From Carallia brachiata (lineage: Eukaryota > Streptophyta > Magnoliopsida > Malpighiales > Rhizophoraceae), in assembly GCA_021464245.1 (NCBI GenBank), contig JADCRB010000043.1, positions 2,429,480 to 2,493,479 of the forward strand: a stretch of DNA of 64,000 nucleotides, in the 5' to 3' direction. Shown piece by piece: positions 25,074 through 37,412 of the stretch. The notes beneath the pieces were generated by a model that saw only the letters and a list, made by a program, of their open reading frames with translations, was not told the origin of the DNA and did no database searches. The position numbers were made by a program, and so were the translations under genes. Position 1 is the stretch's first letter. Every line of letters begins with the position of its first letter.

Positions 25074-25627
25074 CCTTTTTTTTGTGATACTAGAGGTCCA
25101 AAGAACCGAATGGAGGACAGAAACAGGCTTATAACCTCATTAGCATCAAAATGAATCAGGTCAGCACACTTCCTGAATGTGGGAAGATGGTCTAGCTTAA
25201 CAAGTGCAAGCAATTTGATACTGGTTGTAACAACAAAACTCAAGCTGTCAAATTCCCTTTGCTCAGGTATGATTTGTGGTTAACACATCTACCCAATGCA
25301 TATTTTTCATTACTTCACTTATACTGTGGTGAAATCATGCTATCGGATCCACTAGGAGCCACAAAGGGGTCAAATCACGGTATTGACAAATGAACAACAG
25401 TCTTCTAGCTAGGCCTTCTTGCTGAAGCTCATGCAGGTGTTTGAGGTACAGACTTTCACTTTGGTTATTCAAATGAAGTTCCTTATTCAAGAATGTGTTG
25501 CAGCTCTTGGAATTGCAACACTGATTCCATGCATTAATATATTTGAACAAGTCTTAAACATGGTATATCTCAAAATGTTGTAGATTTTTCTGAATATATT
25601 CCATCATTTGAATTTCCCCTTGGTTTA
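23960..25627. repeat. Segmental duplication block C (3' flank of a UGT pseudogene)
   Basis: Third copy of the block, matching about 1,310-2,592 of block A and directly abutting the stop codon side of the UGT pseudogene at 25,628. It keeps the LMTPNFLV-like segment (about 23,985-24,080) and the segment around 24,640 (AAGAAGGCACGAGTGACC). A (TA)n tract lies at 25,035-25,069. No gene is supported. Confidence 0.75.
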
Positions 25628-27289
25628 TTAAATGTCAATTCTATTCTTTTGTAGAAGAACCTCTGTCACCAGCCTGTCCAAATTTATGCATGACGAACCA
25701 TTTGGAGCAGTAGCAGCTTCTTCTGCCAATTTTTTCCACTCCATGGCCTTTTCCCTCAATTGTCGACCCTTTTCCCCTGCCATCAACTCTCTAACAAGCA
25801 TCTCCACTTCGTCTTTCTTGACATTATTATCGATCTCCATGCCAATTCCCCATTCTGTGCAAGTGTATCTGCAGTTTGTTGGCTGGTCTCCAAAGATAGG
25901 CCAACAAAGCATTGGAACTCCAGCAGACAAGCTCTCAGTTATTGATCCCCAGCCACTGTGAGTTAGAAAGCCTCCCGTAGATGGGTGATTGAGCACTTCT
26001 TCTTGTGGACACCAACTTTGAATCAGACCCCTTCCTCTAGTTTGCTCTTCAAACTCAGGAGGCAACACTGCAGAATCACCCCTAACCAAATCCGGCCTAA
26101 TTATCCAGAGGAAGGGATGTCCACTGTTAGCCAGCCCCATCCCAAATTCTACTAATTGTGATGTGTCATGACTGTTAGGGTACCAAAGTTCACGTAAACA
26201 ACCGATCTGGGTTCCTTGGAATCAAGCCATTCCAGGCACTGATCTTCCTCTTTCCACAATTTATCCTATAGATTTCATTTCTGCCATTTCTTGGATATGA
26301 TTGAGGAGTAACTGCAATGGACCGGCAGCATAAACCGAGGGTAGACTGACGAGAGACCATTCAGAACATCCTTCTCCAAGGCATCGAAAGTATGAACAAG
26401 AATTGCAGAAGCCTTAACAGCTTGCTCAACACCTTCCATTACGAAGTTAAAAGTAATATCGTCTGGGTCTGTAGTACGAAGAAAGCTGGGAAGATCCCTC
26501 AGCCGGATGCCTTTCATCCCTGGAATCCAGTCAACAATGTTCTCCAAATAACCATTTGTCATATAGCTTTCATCTGCAAAAATAAGAAAAAGCTTACAGT
26601 AATATCAAGGGCTTGCCTATTTCTTGAATCATCTGCTGATTCTCACGATTAATTAACCGTGATATGATTCAGAATATTAGATTTTCCTTGGAAAAAATGA
26701 TTCAGAAATATGTTTTCTACAAAACGAACGGACTCTAAAACTCGTCTGGAATTTGGAAAGTGGTATACGTACCTTTAAGTGGGGTGAGACCTTTGTCCTT
26801 GAGCGTGCTGAATTGTTTAAACCCCATGAGGCCACAAGCAGAAAAGGTAAAGAACAATAACAGGGGAACTCCAAGTTCTCCAGCAGCTGTGATGGTGAAA
26901 GGCAAGAAACCGTCGGCGACGATGCAAGTCACTGGAGGGACTTTTGAGGATACAGTATCATTGAGTCTGGCAAGAAGCTGACGAAACGGAGCAAGCAAGT
27001 TCTTGGAAGCTGATTCACAAGCAGCAGGAATATCCTGTGAAGCATCAGGATCTGAAGGAGGGAGGCCGTCGGGGATGGTCTCAAAGCGGAAAGCCGGAAA
27101 GCCGTCGAGGGAATTCGGGCCCCTTGACTTGAGAAAGCGTTTGTGATTGAATTCAGTGTTGACAAATGTTACGTGAAAGCCTTTGTGGTAAAGAAGCTTT
27201 CCCAGTTTAAGAATTTGCTTGATATGGCTCTGAAATGGACGTGAGATCAGCACGGCATGGGGCTTACTGTAAGCTTCCGTTGTAGCCAT
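25628..27289 (-). pseudogene. UGT85-like glycosyltransferase pseudogene (three indels)
   Basis: Exon 1 is 26,773-27,289. I chose the second Met (MATTEAYS), which matches the paralogues; another ATG lies two codons upstream. The intron is 26,574-26,772 and exon 2 is 25,628-26,573. Exon 1 is fully open and keeps QSH (catalytic His) and IVADG (catalytic Asp). Exon 2 has a one-base loss near 26,335 (AAACCC to AAACC), a two-base loss near 26,263 and a one-base loss near 26,158, with stops in between. The PSPG box is [11 protein letters not shown] to IFGDQ with HSGWGS. The tail ends KNRIDI. The closest copy is at 8.1-9.7 kb. Confidence 0.9.
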
Positions 27290-27689
27290 TCTCATTCTCC
27301 CTGTCTAATATCTCGCTGTGAAAGTCAGTTTAGTGCTCCACTTGATTTTCTCTTCTTAGTGTCTATAAGAAGAGTAAATTCAGATATTTTGCTGTGGAAC
27401 AGACACCGACGGCAGACCCATATTGCAGGATAATGTAAGGAGATAATGTTTGTGTACTACTCTTTTATTTTTTGTTTTTTTGGGTTTATTGGTATTTTAA
27501 ATACAATGAAATTATTAATTTTTGTGATAAAATTAATAATATTTTTAATAAACAATAATAATTTTTAATTTTTTATAAAAATTATTAATTTTATTATAAA
27601 AATTTTCAATCTTATAAAATAATTATAAATTTTTTTACATTCAATATACCAATCACCACACTAACCGCCTGATTGGAAATTTTCCAAAA

Positions 27690-28440
27690 GAAAGGAAAGG
27701 GAAAAGAAAAAATTAAATTTTTTTATTTATTTATTATTTATTTATTTTTTTATCAATCTAAATAATTATTTTTTATTTTTTCTCACAAATTATTATTTAT
27801 TTTTTTTATAATTTTTTAATCATTATTTTTTATTAATTATAATATTATTATTACTATAGTATTTTTTATATTTTTTTTTATTCACTTTTTAATAATATCT
27901 TATTGTTCAATCAGCCATAATACTGGACACATAAATTGGTACTCAAAAGTTTGCTTCCCTTTTAAATTTTAATTTTGAAAAATAATGATGAGTTAAACTA
28001 GGTATTTTGTGTTAACAGTGATTTTGACAGGACTATATTGTACATTTAATTGATTTTTGAGAGAGGTTAACGGCTGTTTTGCGAGAGAAAAGAGAAAAAT
28101 AGAAGAAAAATATAATTAGAATTATATATTTTATTTTCTTATATTTTTTTCTCATAACTTTTCATATTACTGTAAACAAATTTTTTTTTTCACCACTTTT
28201 TCTCAAACAAATTATTATTTACTTTTTTTATCATATTTTTTTTTCCTAACTTTTTAGACTACTCTAAACAATTTTATTTTCTTTACTATCTTTTCTATCA
28301 TAAATTATTATTTATTTATTTTTTTATTATATTTTTTTTTCATAACTTTCTTTGTCATTTTAAATAATTTTAATTTTTTTATTTTCTTTCTCTTTTTCTA
28401 CTTTTCTCCACCTTTTTCCTCGCTTCAAACACACCGTAAA
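27690..28440. repeat. AT-rich subrepeat region, MITE remnants
   Basis: Degenerate tandem units of the type TTTTTTCTCATAACTTTTT followed by AAACAATTTTATTTT, the inverted form of the A-rich element at 11,937-12,518. The right end reads TTCAAACACACCGT. No gene. Confidence 0.5.
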
Positions 28441-28633
28441 AGACTCTCTCACTTTCTTATGTTGTCTTATGTTGTCAATTGTGGCTAGCAGACGAGGTCA
28501 GAAAATGCAATCATTATAACTTAGGGTTAATTAAAAAAAAGTATTATTTTTATATTTTTAAAAAATTTAGTATAATTTAATTATTTTTTCATAAATCTAA
28601 CATATTATCAGTTAAAAATAAACAAATCTCTCA

Positions 28634-28638
<5 letters not shown>

Positions 28639-28678
<40 letters not shown>
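28639..28678. repeat. (TA)n microsatellite
   Basis: About 40 bases of pure TA dinucleotide. Confidence 0.95.
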
Positions 28679-28682
<4 letters not shown>

Positions 28683-29172
28683 TATACTAAATTTAAACGT
28701 AAATGTATTATATTTACATATTAAGGGATTCAGTTATATTTAACTGATTATTTTTAATTGACAACGTGATAGATTTATTAGAAAATAATTAAACTGTACT
28801 AAATTTGTTAATAATTAAAGATTATATTAGATTTATTAGAAAATAATTAAATTACGTTAAATTTGTTAATTTTTAAAAATCGTACTAAATTTATTAAAAA
28901 ACGTAAAAGTAGTGCTTTTGTTTTTAAATTAAGCTGATAACTTATGAGTTCCGTTTTAAAATTAGAGGATTTAGAAATCAAAATTCATTTAGAACCTAAT
29001 TAACAATTAATTTAAAATAATAATATTTATATTTACATAATAAAAAATTTAAATATTAAATTTTAATTATATAAAAAATAAATATTATTATTTAAAATTA
29101 CTTGTTTATTACATTCGATACATTTTCTACTCTCAAATCTTCTGTCTCTTAATTTTTTTCCATAACTTATAA

Positions 29173-29664
29173 GGGATAAATATTTTTAAAGTCCTAAACC
29201 TTTAAATTTTTTTACGTTTGAGTTCTAAACCTTTTTAACATTTCATTTGAGTTCTAAATTTTTTAATTTTTTACTATATCAGTCCTTTAAATTACGAAAA
29301 GTAGTCAATCTATTAATAAGTGAGTTTAATTTAATAAAAATCATTTAAAAAAGCTTAAATACATGAGTTAAATATTTTTTCATCACAAATATGCATATTA
29401 AATATTTTTAATCAACAATATACGAATTAAATAGGCAACATGTATATTTTTTATAAAAAAGCATTCAATTCATATATTTAATCTTTGTTAAATAATTTTT
29501 TGTAAAGTTAAAATTATTTTTTAATAGATTGATCACTTTTGTTAAACAGAGAGACTAATTTGGTAAAAAATTAAAAAATTTAGAACTCAAATAAAATGTC
29601 AAAAAGATTTAGAACTCAAACGTAAAAAAACATTAAGGTTTAGGATTAAAAAAATCCTTATCCC
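29173..29664. mobile_element. Mutator-type MITE, copy 1 (10-bp target duplication)
   Basis: A 492-base element beginning GGGATAAATATTTTTAAAGTC and ending AAAAATCCTTATCCC, with inverted similarity extending about 90 bases from each end. It is flanked by an exact direct repeat TAACTTATAA (29,163-29,172 and 29,665-29,674). Non-coding. It interrupts, together with the sequence just to its left, the repeated 5' block whose halves lie at about 28,445-28,515 and 29,672-29,750. Confidence 0.85.
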
Positions 29665-29674
29665 TAACTTATAA

Positions 29675-31739
29675 TCGCTGCAATCAGGTGTTTGTAGGAG
29701 TAGCAACCATAAAAATGACACGTTTACACGCCTGTGCTCATTTAACTTTACGGAATTAACACTATTTTAGTTGTACATTTTTTAGATTTTTTTAATATAA
29801 TGATATATTATTTTTTAACTTTTATTTTAGTCCTATAAATATAATTTTTACTGTAATTAAGTCTTATATAAATAAAATTATTAGTTAAAATTTTAAAATA
29901 CGTATTTGAGTCGAAGAAATTTGTGAAAATTTGTTTACATAATTGTAGAGATTACTCAATGTAATAAAATATTAACTCCTACAAGCAAAACAAAAGATGT
30001 GTGGCACACACAAATTTGTAAATTAGAGAAAAAAAGTACAAAAGCTTGAAATTACAGAATTGTTCTGGTCATGTGTGAAGGCTATTAAATACATATTTAA
30101 CATTTTGATTAATAGTTCTTTCTACGTAAAACTTAATTGTAGTTGAAATTATAATTACATAACTAAAATAGAAATAAGAAACAATATAAGATTAAATTAA
30201 AAAATTATAAAAAATTTAAGACTAAAATAGTATTAATCCCTTAACTTTACTCTGGCCATCAATCATTCTTATTTTGAGCACTACACGGGCGACATGTGAG
30301 GAGGTAGATGGAGTTTAAGATGTAGCCATGTGGCCTCCGACGGTTGCCATGCCCACGCCTGTCAGTTGAGCAAACATTTAATGGTCATATAATGTTTTTT
30401 GGGACATCGAGTTTTAAGTGTTTTTTAATATTTAAATTACTTTTTAATTTTTATTTTTTATTAGACGTAAATTCTGGTTTAAACAGAAGTTGGTCAAATT
30501 GTTAAATACGATAATTTGACTTAATGAAAACAATATAAAAAAATATCCAAACATCTCTTAAAATATGTCCACATACATATTTGGTTAAATTTTTCTCATT
30601 TCTCCTACATTTAAAAGACAAATATTCTAAAGTTTTTTTTTTGTAGATTTGTGCAGAAAAATGATAGATTTTTTCATTTTATATGTAAGAAAAAAAGAAT
30701 GAAAAAAAGCAAAATTTGTATGTGAACGTATTTCTATGTTTTTAGTACAATATAATATATAAAAATTTAAGTAAACCAAAATTCAAAATCTCCTAATTTT
30801 TTTTTCTTATGAATTTAATAACCCATCAACAAGAGTATTGGCTATGCTGCCAAGTAAAATAGTCAGTTAAATGAACTTTTTTTCGATGTAATTTTTTAAA
30901 TTGACGAGGGTGATTGCGGCTTACCCAAGTAAAAGAATATTGCTGCTAGATATTCTCACTTTTGCTATTTTGTGATTTTCTACAATTCATTTACATTAGG
31001 CCAAATCGTTATATTTAAAATAATTATAAAAAAACTCTTAGTAATATAATGCCAATGAAAAACCTTTATTCAAAGAAAGTCTACGGACTTGAAATGGTAA
31101 GTTCCGAGACATATCTAATCGCAAGTTAATCCAAAATGAACCGTAGCACAAAGTCCCATTCTCTGAAAAATAAACGCTGTACTTTGAAGAGTCTTCGACA
31201 TAGTATGTCTAAAAATCTGAATTGATTTCAACATTTGAATTTGTGCTTGGGTTATGTAACGTCAATTTTTCTTATAGAAACAATACTGCAGTGGCACAAA
31301 ATTTTGACACTCCTCGTACATGTAGAATATTCATATGCTTTTCACCTGTTCTAAATATTTTATTTTATTTCACCAATCCTTATGTACATACTTATATATT
31401 TTATGAGCAAATCCTTATGTACATACTTATATATTTTATGAGCAGGTGTACATATTCCAAGTAAATTGTCTTAGATTTTGACTTGAGATAAACCGTGCCT
31501 ATTATTTTTAAAACGACAACTGATATTTTTAAAATATAAAAATAATAAATGTTTTAAAAATATCAATTTTTCGTTCTAAAATAATAATTTCAATTTCATT
31601 CCAAACAAAAATCTACACACAAAATCTCGGGACACTTAACTTTTTTTCATATTTTATTGGTCCTCCTTATATCATTATACAGGGAATACATTGGAATTGT
31701 GCGTCCCAGTAATACTGCTCTTTTCCTTAGTAGAAGAAC
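29675..31739. other. Spacer and displaced 3' flank of the next UGT
   Basis: No gene. About 31,205-31,285 matches the 3' flank of the other UGT copies (TCTGAATTGATTTCAACATTTGAATTTG) and was pushed away from the UGT at 32,254 by later insertions. Confidence 0.5.
31375..31444. repeat. 35-bp perfect tandem duplication
   Basis: Two identical 35-base units (31,375-31,409 and 31,410-31,444), each containing CCTTATGTACATACTTATA and ending GAGCA. Being identical, it is young. Confidence 0.9.
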
Positions 31740-32239
31740 AGGATAAATATTTTTAAAGTCCTAAACTTTTAAATTTTTTTACGTTTGAGTCCTAAACCTT
31801 TTTAACATTTCATTTGAGTCCTAAATCTTTTTATTTTTTACTATATCAGTCCTTTAAATTACGAAAAGTAGTCAATCTATTAATAAGTGAGTTTAATTTA
31901 ATAAAAATCATTTAAAAAAACTTAAATACATGAGTTAAATATTTTTTTCATCAACAAAATATACATATTAAATATTTTTTTAATCAACAAATATACGAAT
32001 TAAATAGGCAACATGTATATTTTTTTATAAAAAAGACATTCAATTCATATATTTAATCTTTTTTAAATAATTTTTTGTAAAGTTAAAATTATTTTTTAAT
32101 AGATTGATCACTTTTATTAAATAGAGGGACTAATTTGGTAGAAAATCAAAAAGTTTAGGACTCAAATGAAATGTCAAAAAGGTTTAGGATTCAAACGTAA
32201 AAAAATTTAAAGGTTTAAGACTAAAAAAATCCTTATCCC
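31740..32239. mobile_element. Mutator-type MITE, copy 2 (10-bp target duplication)
   Basis: A 500-base element, same family as 29,173-29,664, with ends AGGATAAATATTTTTAAAGTC and AAAAAATCCTTATCCC. It is flanked by the exact direct repeat GTAGAAGAAC (31,730-31,739 and 32,240-32,249). That target is the sequence that encodes the last codons of the UGT paralogues, so the element landed at the very 3' end of the neighbouring UGT gene. Confidence 0.9.
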
Positions 32240-32253
32240 GTAGAAGAACTTGG

Positions 32254-33945
32254 TTAAGAGGTAAGAACCTCTTTCACCAACTTGTCCAAATTTATCCACG
32301 ACGAACCATTTGGAGCAGTGGTGGCCTCTTCTGCCAATTTTTTCCATTCCAGGGCCTTTTCCATCAATATTCGACCCTTTTCCCCTGCCATCAACTCTCT
32401 AACAAGTTTCTCCACTTCGTTCCTCTTGACATCATTGTCTAGCTCCATGCCAATCCCCCATTCTGTGCAAGTGTATCTGCAGTTTGTGGGCTGGTCTGAA
32501 AAGAAGGGCCAACAAAGCATTGGAACTCCAGCAGACAAGCTCTCAATTGTTGATCCCCAGCCACCGTGAGTTAGAAAGCCTCCAGTCGATGGGTGATTGA
32601 GCACTTCTTCTTGCGGACACCAACTTCTAATTAGAACCCTTCCTCTAGTTTGCTCTGCAAACTCAGGCGGCAATACGGTCGAATCACCCTTAACCAAATC
32701 CGGCCTAATTATCCAGAGGAAGGGGTGTCCGCTGTTAGCCAGCCCCATTCCGAATTCTACTAATTGTTGATGTGTCAGGACTGCTATGCTACCAAAGTTC
32801 ACGTAAACAACCGACGTTGGATTCTTTGGAATCAAGCCATTCCAGGCAATCAGTTTCCTCTGTCCACAAATTATATCCTATAGATTTCATTTCTGTCGTC
32901 TCTTGGATTTGATTGAGGAGTAACTGCAACGGTCCAACAGCATAAACCCGAGAGTAGACCGACGACAGACCATCGAGAACATCCTTCTCCAAGGCATCAA
33001 AAGTATGAACGAGAATTGCAGAAGCCTTAACAGCTTGCTCAAAAGTATCTATTCGCAACTTCAAAGTCAAATCATCCGGGTCTGTAGTACGAAGATAGCT
33101 AGGTAGATCCCTCAGCCGGATGCCTTTCATGCCTGGAATCCAATCAACAATAGTCTCCAAATAACCATTTTTCAGATGGCTTTCATCTGCAAAGACAAGA
33201 AAAATTTTAAGTAACATCAAGGGCTTGCCTCTGTCCTGAATCATATGCTGATTCTCACAATTAATTATGGGAAAATTTTGGGAAACACAGAAAGTGGGTG
33301 GAGTGAGCGGGAGACACAGTTGCGCCCAATTTTGCTCCCAGCCGTGTCTCTCTCCCCGTCTACTTTCTGTATTTAGTGGCGCCCATTAATTAAACTCGTT
33401 TGGAATTTGGAAAGTGTTATGTAAGTACCTCTAAGTGGGATGAGACCTTTTTCCTTGAGCGCGCTTAATTGCTTAAACCCCATGACGCCGCACGCAGAAA
33501 GAGTAAAGAACAATAACAGAGGAACTCCAAGTTCTTCAGCAGCCGTGATGGTGAATGGCATGAAACCGTCAGCGACGATGCAAGTCACCGGAGGAACATT
33601 TGAGGATGCAGTATCATTGAGTCTGGCAAGAAGTCGACGAAACGGAGCAAGAAAGTTATTTGCAACAGATTGGAAAGCAGCAACAATATCTTGTGAAGCA
33701 TCAGGATCTGAAGGAGGGAGGCCGTCAGGTATGGTCTCAAACCGGAAAGCCGGAGAGCCGTCGAGGGAATTCGGACCCCTTGACTTGAGAAACCGCCGGT
33801 GATTGAATTCAGTGTTGACAAATGTAACGCGGAAGCCTTTGTGACAAAGAAGCTTTCCCAGTTTAAGCATTTGCTTTATGTCGCTCTGATATGGAGCTGG
33901 GATGAGCACAGCATGGGGCTTGTTAGAAGCTTCCCTGGCAGCCAT
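32254..33945 (-). pseudogene. UGT85-like glycosyltransferase, single frameshift
   Basis: Exon 1 is 33,429-33,945, the intron 33,187-33,428 (with a small foldback insertion) and exon 2 is 32,254-33,186. Everything is open except one extra base near 32,816: GAATCCAACGTCGG where paralogues have CCCAACTCGG. This shifts the frame at the conserved SVVYVNFG segment. Exon 1 has QSD where the catalytic His normally sits, and keeps IVADG. The PSPG box is [11 protein letters not shown] to FFSDQ with HGGWGS. The C-terminus stops early at EVLTS because of a small duplication of the GTTCTT region. This is either a very young pseudogene or a sequence error in a gene that is otherwise complete. Confidence 0.88.
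33268..33385. mobile_element. 118-bp foldback MITE in the UGT intron
   Basis: Begins TGGGAAAATTTTGGGAAACACAG and ends TACTTTCTGTATTTAGTGGCGCCCA. The two halves are inverted (ACAGAAAGT ... ACTTTCTGT; GAGACAC ... GTGTCTC), forming a long hairpin. It is flanked by TTAATTA on both sides (33,261-33,267 and 33,386-33,392). Introns of the paralogues lack it. Confidence 0.75.
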
Positions 33946-34020
33946 ATTGTTTCTCTATGTCTAGTATCTGGATGTGGAAATCAGTTTAGCGCTCCACTTT
34001 GCCTGCTCTTTCTTCCCTTA

Positions 34021-34030
34021 GTTTTTATAG
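34021..34030 (-). promoter_or_regulatory. Probable TATA box of the UGT at 32.3-33.9 kb
   Basis: The minus strand reads CTATAAAAAC, about 76-85 bases upstream of the ATG. The same spacing and a similar element (TCTATAAACA) are seen upstream of the copy at 57.7-59.3 kb. Confidence 0.55.
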
Positions 34031-34081
34031 GAAGGACCAAAAATTATTGGAGGATCAAGCTCTAATAGAGAGGTAATTTGT

Positions 34082-34470
34082 GAGGGGTGTTTGATTTTGG
34101 TGTTGTTTATTTATTCTTATTTATTATTGTTGCTGTTAATTGTTGATTGTTATTATTTGTTATTGTTACTGATAAATAAAATAAATTTATAATATTTGAT
34201 TAAATTGATATAAGTAATTATTAATTAAATAATAAAATAATTATTTTAAACATTTAATTTTTGTTTTCTTATAATAGATTATCTTTTTAGTTTTTATCTC
34301 TGCTTAATCTAAATTAATCTTATAGAGATATATCTTATTTATTTATAAATAAAAATTTATTAAAAGTATAAACTACTATTTATAATAAATATTATAATTT
34401 TTACAAACATTATTTTAAATTTTGAGTTCGATAAAAAAAACTATTATTTTTATTGTATATAGATTAAGCA
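34082..34470. mobile_element. Partial Harbinger-like MITE
   Basis: Begins GGGGTGTTTGATTTTGGTG and continues with TGTTAATTGTTGATTGTTATTATTTG, like the elements at 38,116 and 47,670. The right end was not located with confidence. Confidence 0.4.
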
Positions 34471-35942
34471 AAAAGGGCGATGAAAAATTACAAAAAAGAG
34501 AACGAGACAAAGACAAGGATAATATTATTTATAGAGTATAGGTTATTTATGAATAAAATAATATCATTTTATTTATCTTTTCACTCTTTACAAAAAAGAA
34601 TGGAAAATATTAAGTACACACGTCTTCATACACACACTTAGACATGTATGAATATAATAATCATTTTATGTATACATTAGTAAAAAAAATTATTTTCTAT
34701 AAGAATTTTTTTTTATAGATAATCTTATATAATGTCTATATTTTTTATTCTAAAATAACATTTATCTATATTTAAATTTTAATATTTTTAAAAAATAAAA
34801 AAAATAATTTTTTAAACTCTCGAGGTGCTGGTCAGTGCATATAGCAGCATTCAAAGGAATATATTCCTCAATGTCTTGCATTTCCAAACAAACGACAATA
34901 AAAATGAAAAACATACATTACTTGCATTGCGTTATGCGTGGAAAGGAGAATATATATCATAAGGATTATCACTACAATATTATAGACAGAAGACAAAAAA
35001 GGCAATTAAGGGAAATCTTCAACTCTCTCTCTCTTTCTGTTACCCCTCCATAGAGGTTAATTATTAATTGCTTAATTAGTAAAATTAAGGAACTAAGTAA
35101 ATTATCATATTAAAACACTAAATAATACGTCCTTGCTTTTCGTGTTATGATTTGTCTCCTTCTGACACAATTGTTTATTTGGTCTCTCCTTCACCTTCGC
35201 AATGTTGCCACTTCACACATTCAACAAATTCAATTAATTGTTGTCAACAAAAAAAATTATATATTAATTAGAACCAAAAAAAAAAAAGATTCTTGTAATC
35301 TCCATGCCTCATTATTTACTAGTGAGCTTATCATGTGCCAGCACATGAACTGTTTCCATCTAGTCAACTATTGTCTTCCTCGTTTAAATATTGTTAATGA
35401 TATCCTAATGTTTCCACTATCAGCAGGCAATCAATATTCATTTATATTTATTTTTTTATTTTTTATTATAAGGAAGGGAGAACAAAATTACTCTATACAA
35501 AATTAAAAAATGTCAATAAAATGTTCAAATAAATTGTACAAAAATTATGAGACACTATTTTTGTGATTGAACAGTAGCTAAAAAAGTATATTTTTTTGTG
35601 ATTAATTCTTAAATAATAATTTTTCAACTTTTCGCTAGTGATTGCAACCGTCCCACGCAGCCGCCTGTGTAATTGCCCATTCCTACTTAATAATTGGACT
35701 CTATTTTTTAATGTCTAATTCCTGCGTGCATTAGAACTTGGCCTCAAAACAAAAATCCAAACAACAATAAATAGCCATTGGACCCACGGCCTCCCCTGCT
35801 GGCTGTCTCCGTTCGAGGATCTTATCCTGGATTCAACCTTGTTTTTCTTTTCTTTTTTTTTTTTATGACAATAATGGGAAAATTAAGTGAGCCACCTCGA
35901 TAGGTAGCTACACCAACTTTGTCCACTAGGAGCATTATGATG
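34471..35942. other. AT-rich spacer
   Basis: No gene, conserved block or clear transposon end recognised. Contains a short (CT)n near 35,022-35,034 and an A13-type run near 35,276. Confidence 0.4.
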
Positions 35943-35959
35943 ATACCAAGGAGGGGATG

Positions 35960-36266
35960 TTTTTTTTTTTTTTTTGACAGAAATGGATCATTGTATTAAT
36001 TCATCGAAGAAACGTACAACAAGCCAATGCATAGGCATGGAGGATACCTGCGTAATGCAGGAAATTCAAATCGGCACAGTGATCTACAAATCATACGGTC
36101 ACTCGGACCTTTCAGAGACTGGGATCGACACTCAGAAATAAACAATCATCTGATGAGGATATAAACCGACATATAATTAAACCTAATTAACCAGAAAAGG
36201 TTACTTAGATTTAATTTAGTCGAACAACACTACCCAAGGCAGAAAATACCATACCTAGATGGACCC
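35960..36266 (-). mobile_element. 5'-truncated LINE with 17-bp target duplication
   Basis: A 307-base insertion with a poly-T at its left edge (a poly-A tail on the minus strand), flanked by an exact 17-base direct repeat beginning ATACCAAGGAGG (35,943-35,959 and 36,267-36,283). There is no coding capacity. It looks like the 3' untranslated end of an L1-type LINE. Confidence 0.85.
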
Positions 36267-36582
36267 ATACCAAGGAGGGGATGATCTCATAGCTAAAGGT
36301 TAACCGCATTAGAAACACTAAAATTTGGCATTAAATACGCATTGAAATTCTCTCTCTCAAAATATGCTGGAGGCGAACGCCCCATGAACAATGCAAAAGT
36401 TTAAGACAATCAACAATAATCAGGTTCAACTATACTACGAGGAAATCCTCCGAACTTATTCTCATATCTTCCCTTATTGCTGGACTAGCAATTCTTTAAG
36501 ACCAAAAAAATAATAGGAAAAAATCCTTTTTGTTCAAGACTTCAGCATAATTTTGTCATTTCTAGCCTCCGACACCCAGTTA

Positions 36583-36665
36583 TCATTAATAGGTGCCCAT
36601 GTCATATTAATAGGTGCCCATGACACAAAAAGCTCGATTTGTCATATTAATAGGTGCCCATGTCA
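36583..36665. repeat. Minisatellite of three ATTAATAGGTGCCCATG units
   Basis: The motif TCATATTAATAGGTGCCCATG occurs three times, two adjacent and one after a 28-base spacer. Confidence 0.9.
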
Positions 36666-37282
36666 GGTTGTTTGCTATTCGCATTCAATTATATATTTAT
36701 TTATGTCCAAACTCCAAACTACCTTCTACGTACGTCGTCTTGCAAGCTTATGGCAGCGACAACGTAATTTTCGATTGTCACATTGATACAAAAAACGGTT
36801 CCGACATTTGGAAACGTAGCAATGATTTTGCAAACATAGCAATGATGTTTGTCGAAGTCCAATTGTTCATTGCAAATATTGAAAATGTTTGGCGACGGAT
36901 TGGATCCTCGTCTCTCTTCAATTACAAGGCATCAATTCATATATTAAAAATAAATAAATGAAATGCCCTTGCATTTTCTTATATTTTGGTCGTAATCTTA
37001 AGTTTAATTAATCGACGAAAAAGATACTTCAATACAGACTTAAATACTATCAAAGTCTCAAGAAAAGTTGTATATAAGTTATCTTATTCTTGTTTACCAA
37101 TCTACTACTGATAAATGAAAAACGAACGACCTTACCGTTAAACTCTCCCGTCAAGTATGAGAATTGGAATTGGAATTTGGGTGGTAGTGCTACCGCGAGT
37201 TGAATGTATGAAAAATAAGGAGTATACCTCGAGTCTTTTCCTGATTTTTATTCTTTAATCATGTATTACTAGTCCCCATGTC

Positions 37283-37412
37283 TTTTTGTTTAGTTTTAGG
37301 AGTGGTCACAATCACATAAAGAGAAAATAGGTAAAGAGTGGACGAGAATTCGAACTCTCGCTCACTATAATGAGACACACATCTCATTATCACTAGAATA
37401 AGTCTCACGTCC
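37283..37412 (-). mobile_element. Candidate tRNA-derived SINE
   Basis: Relative to the duplicate segment at 12,780-12,960, an extra stretch of roughly 130-140 bases is present here, flanked by TAGTCCCCATGT and TAGTTCCCATGT. On the minus strand it contains GAGTTCGAATTCTCG, a good pol III B box, and ends in an A-rich tail. The A box is weak. The precise ends may shift by a few bases. Confidence 0.45.

Noticed and set aside
25632..25961. Plus-strand frames of about 95-110 codons opposite the UGT C-terminus, repeated at 32,282, 40,621, 46,856 and 57,753.
   Set aside because: They mirror the conserved PSPG-coding region on the other strand and have no independent features. Their openness follows from UGT codon use.
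36583..36665. Possible CRISPR-like array of spaced repeats.
   Set aside because: Only three short units in a plant nuclear context, two of them adjacent. It is a minisatellite.
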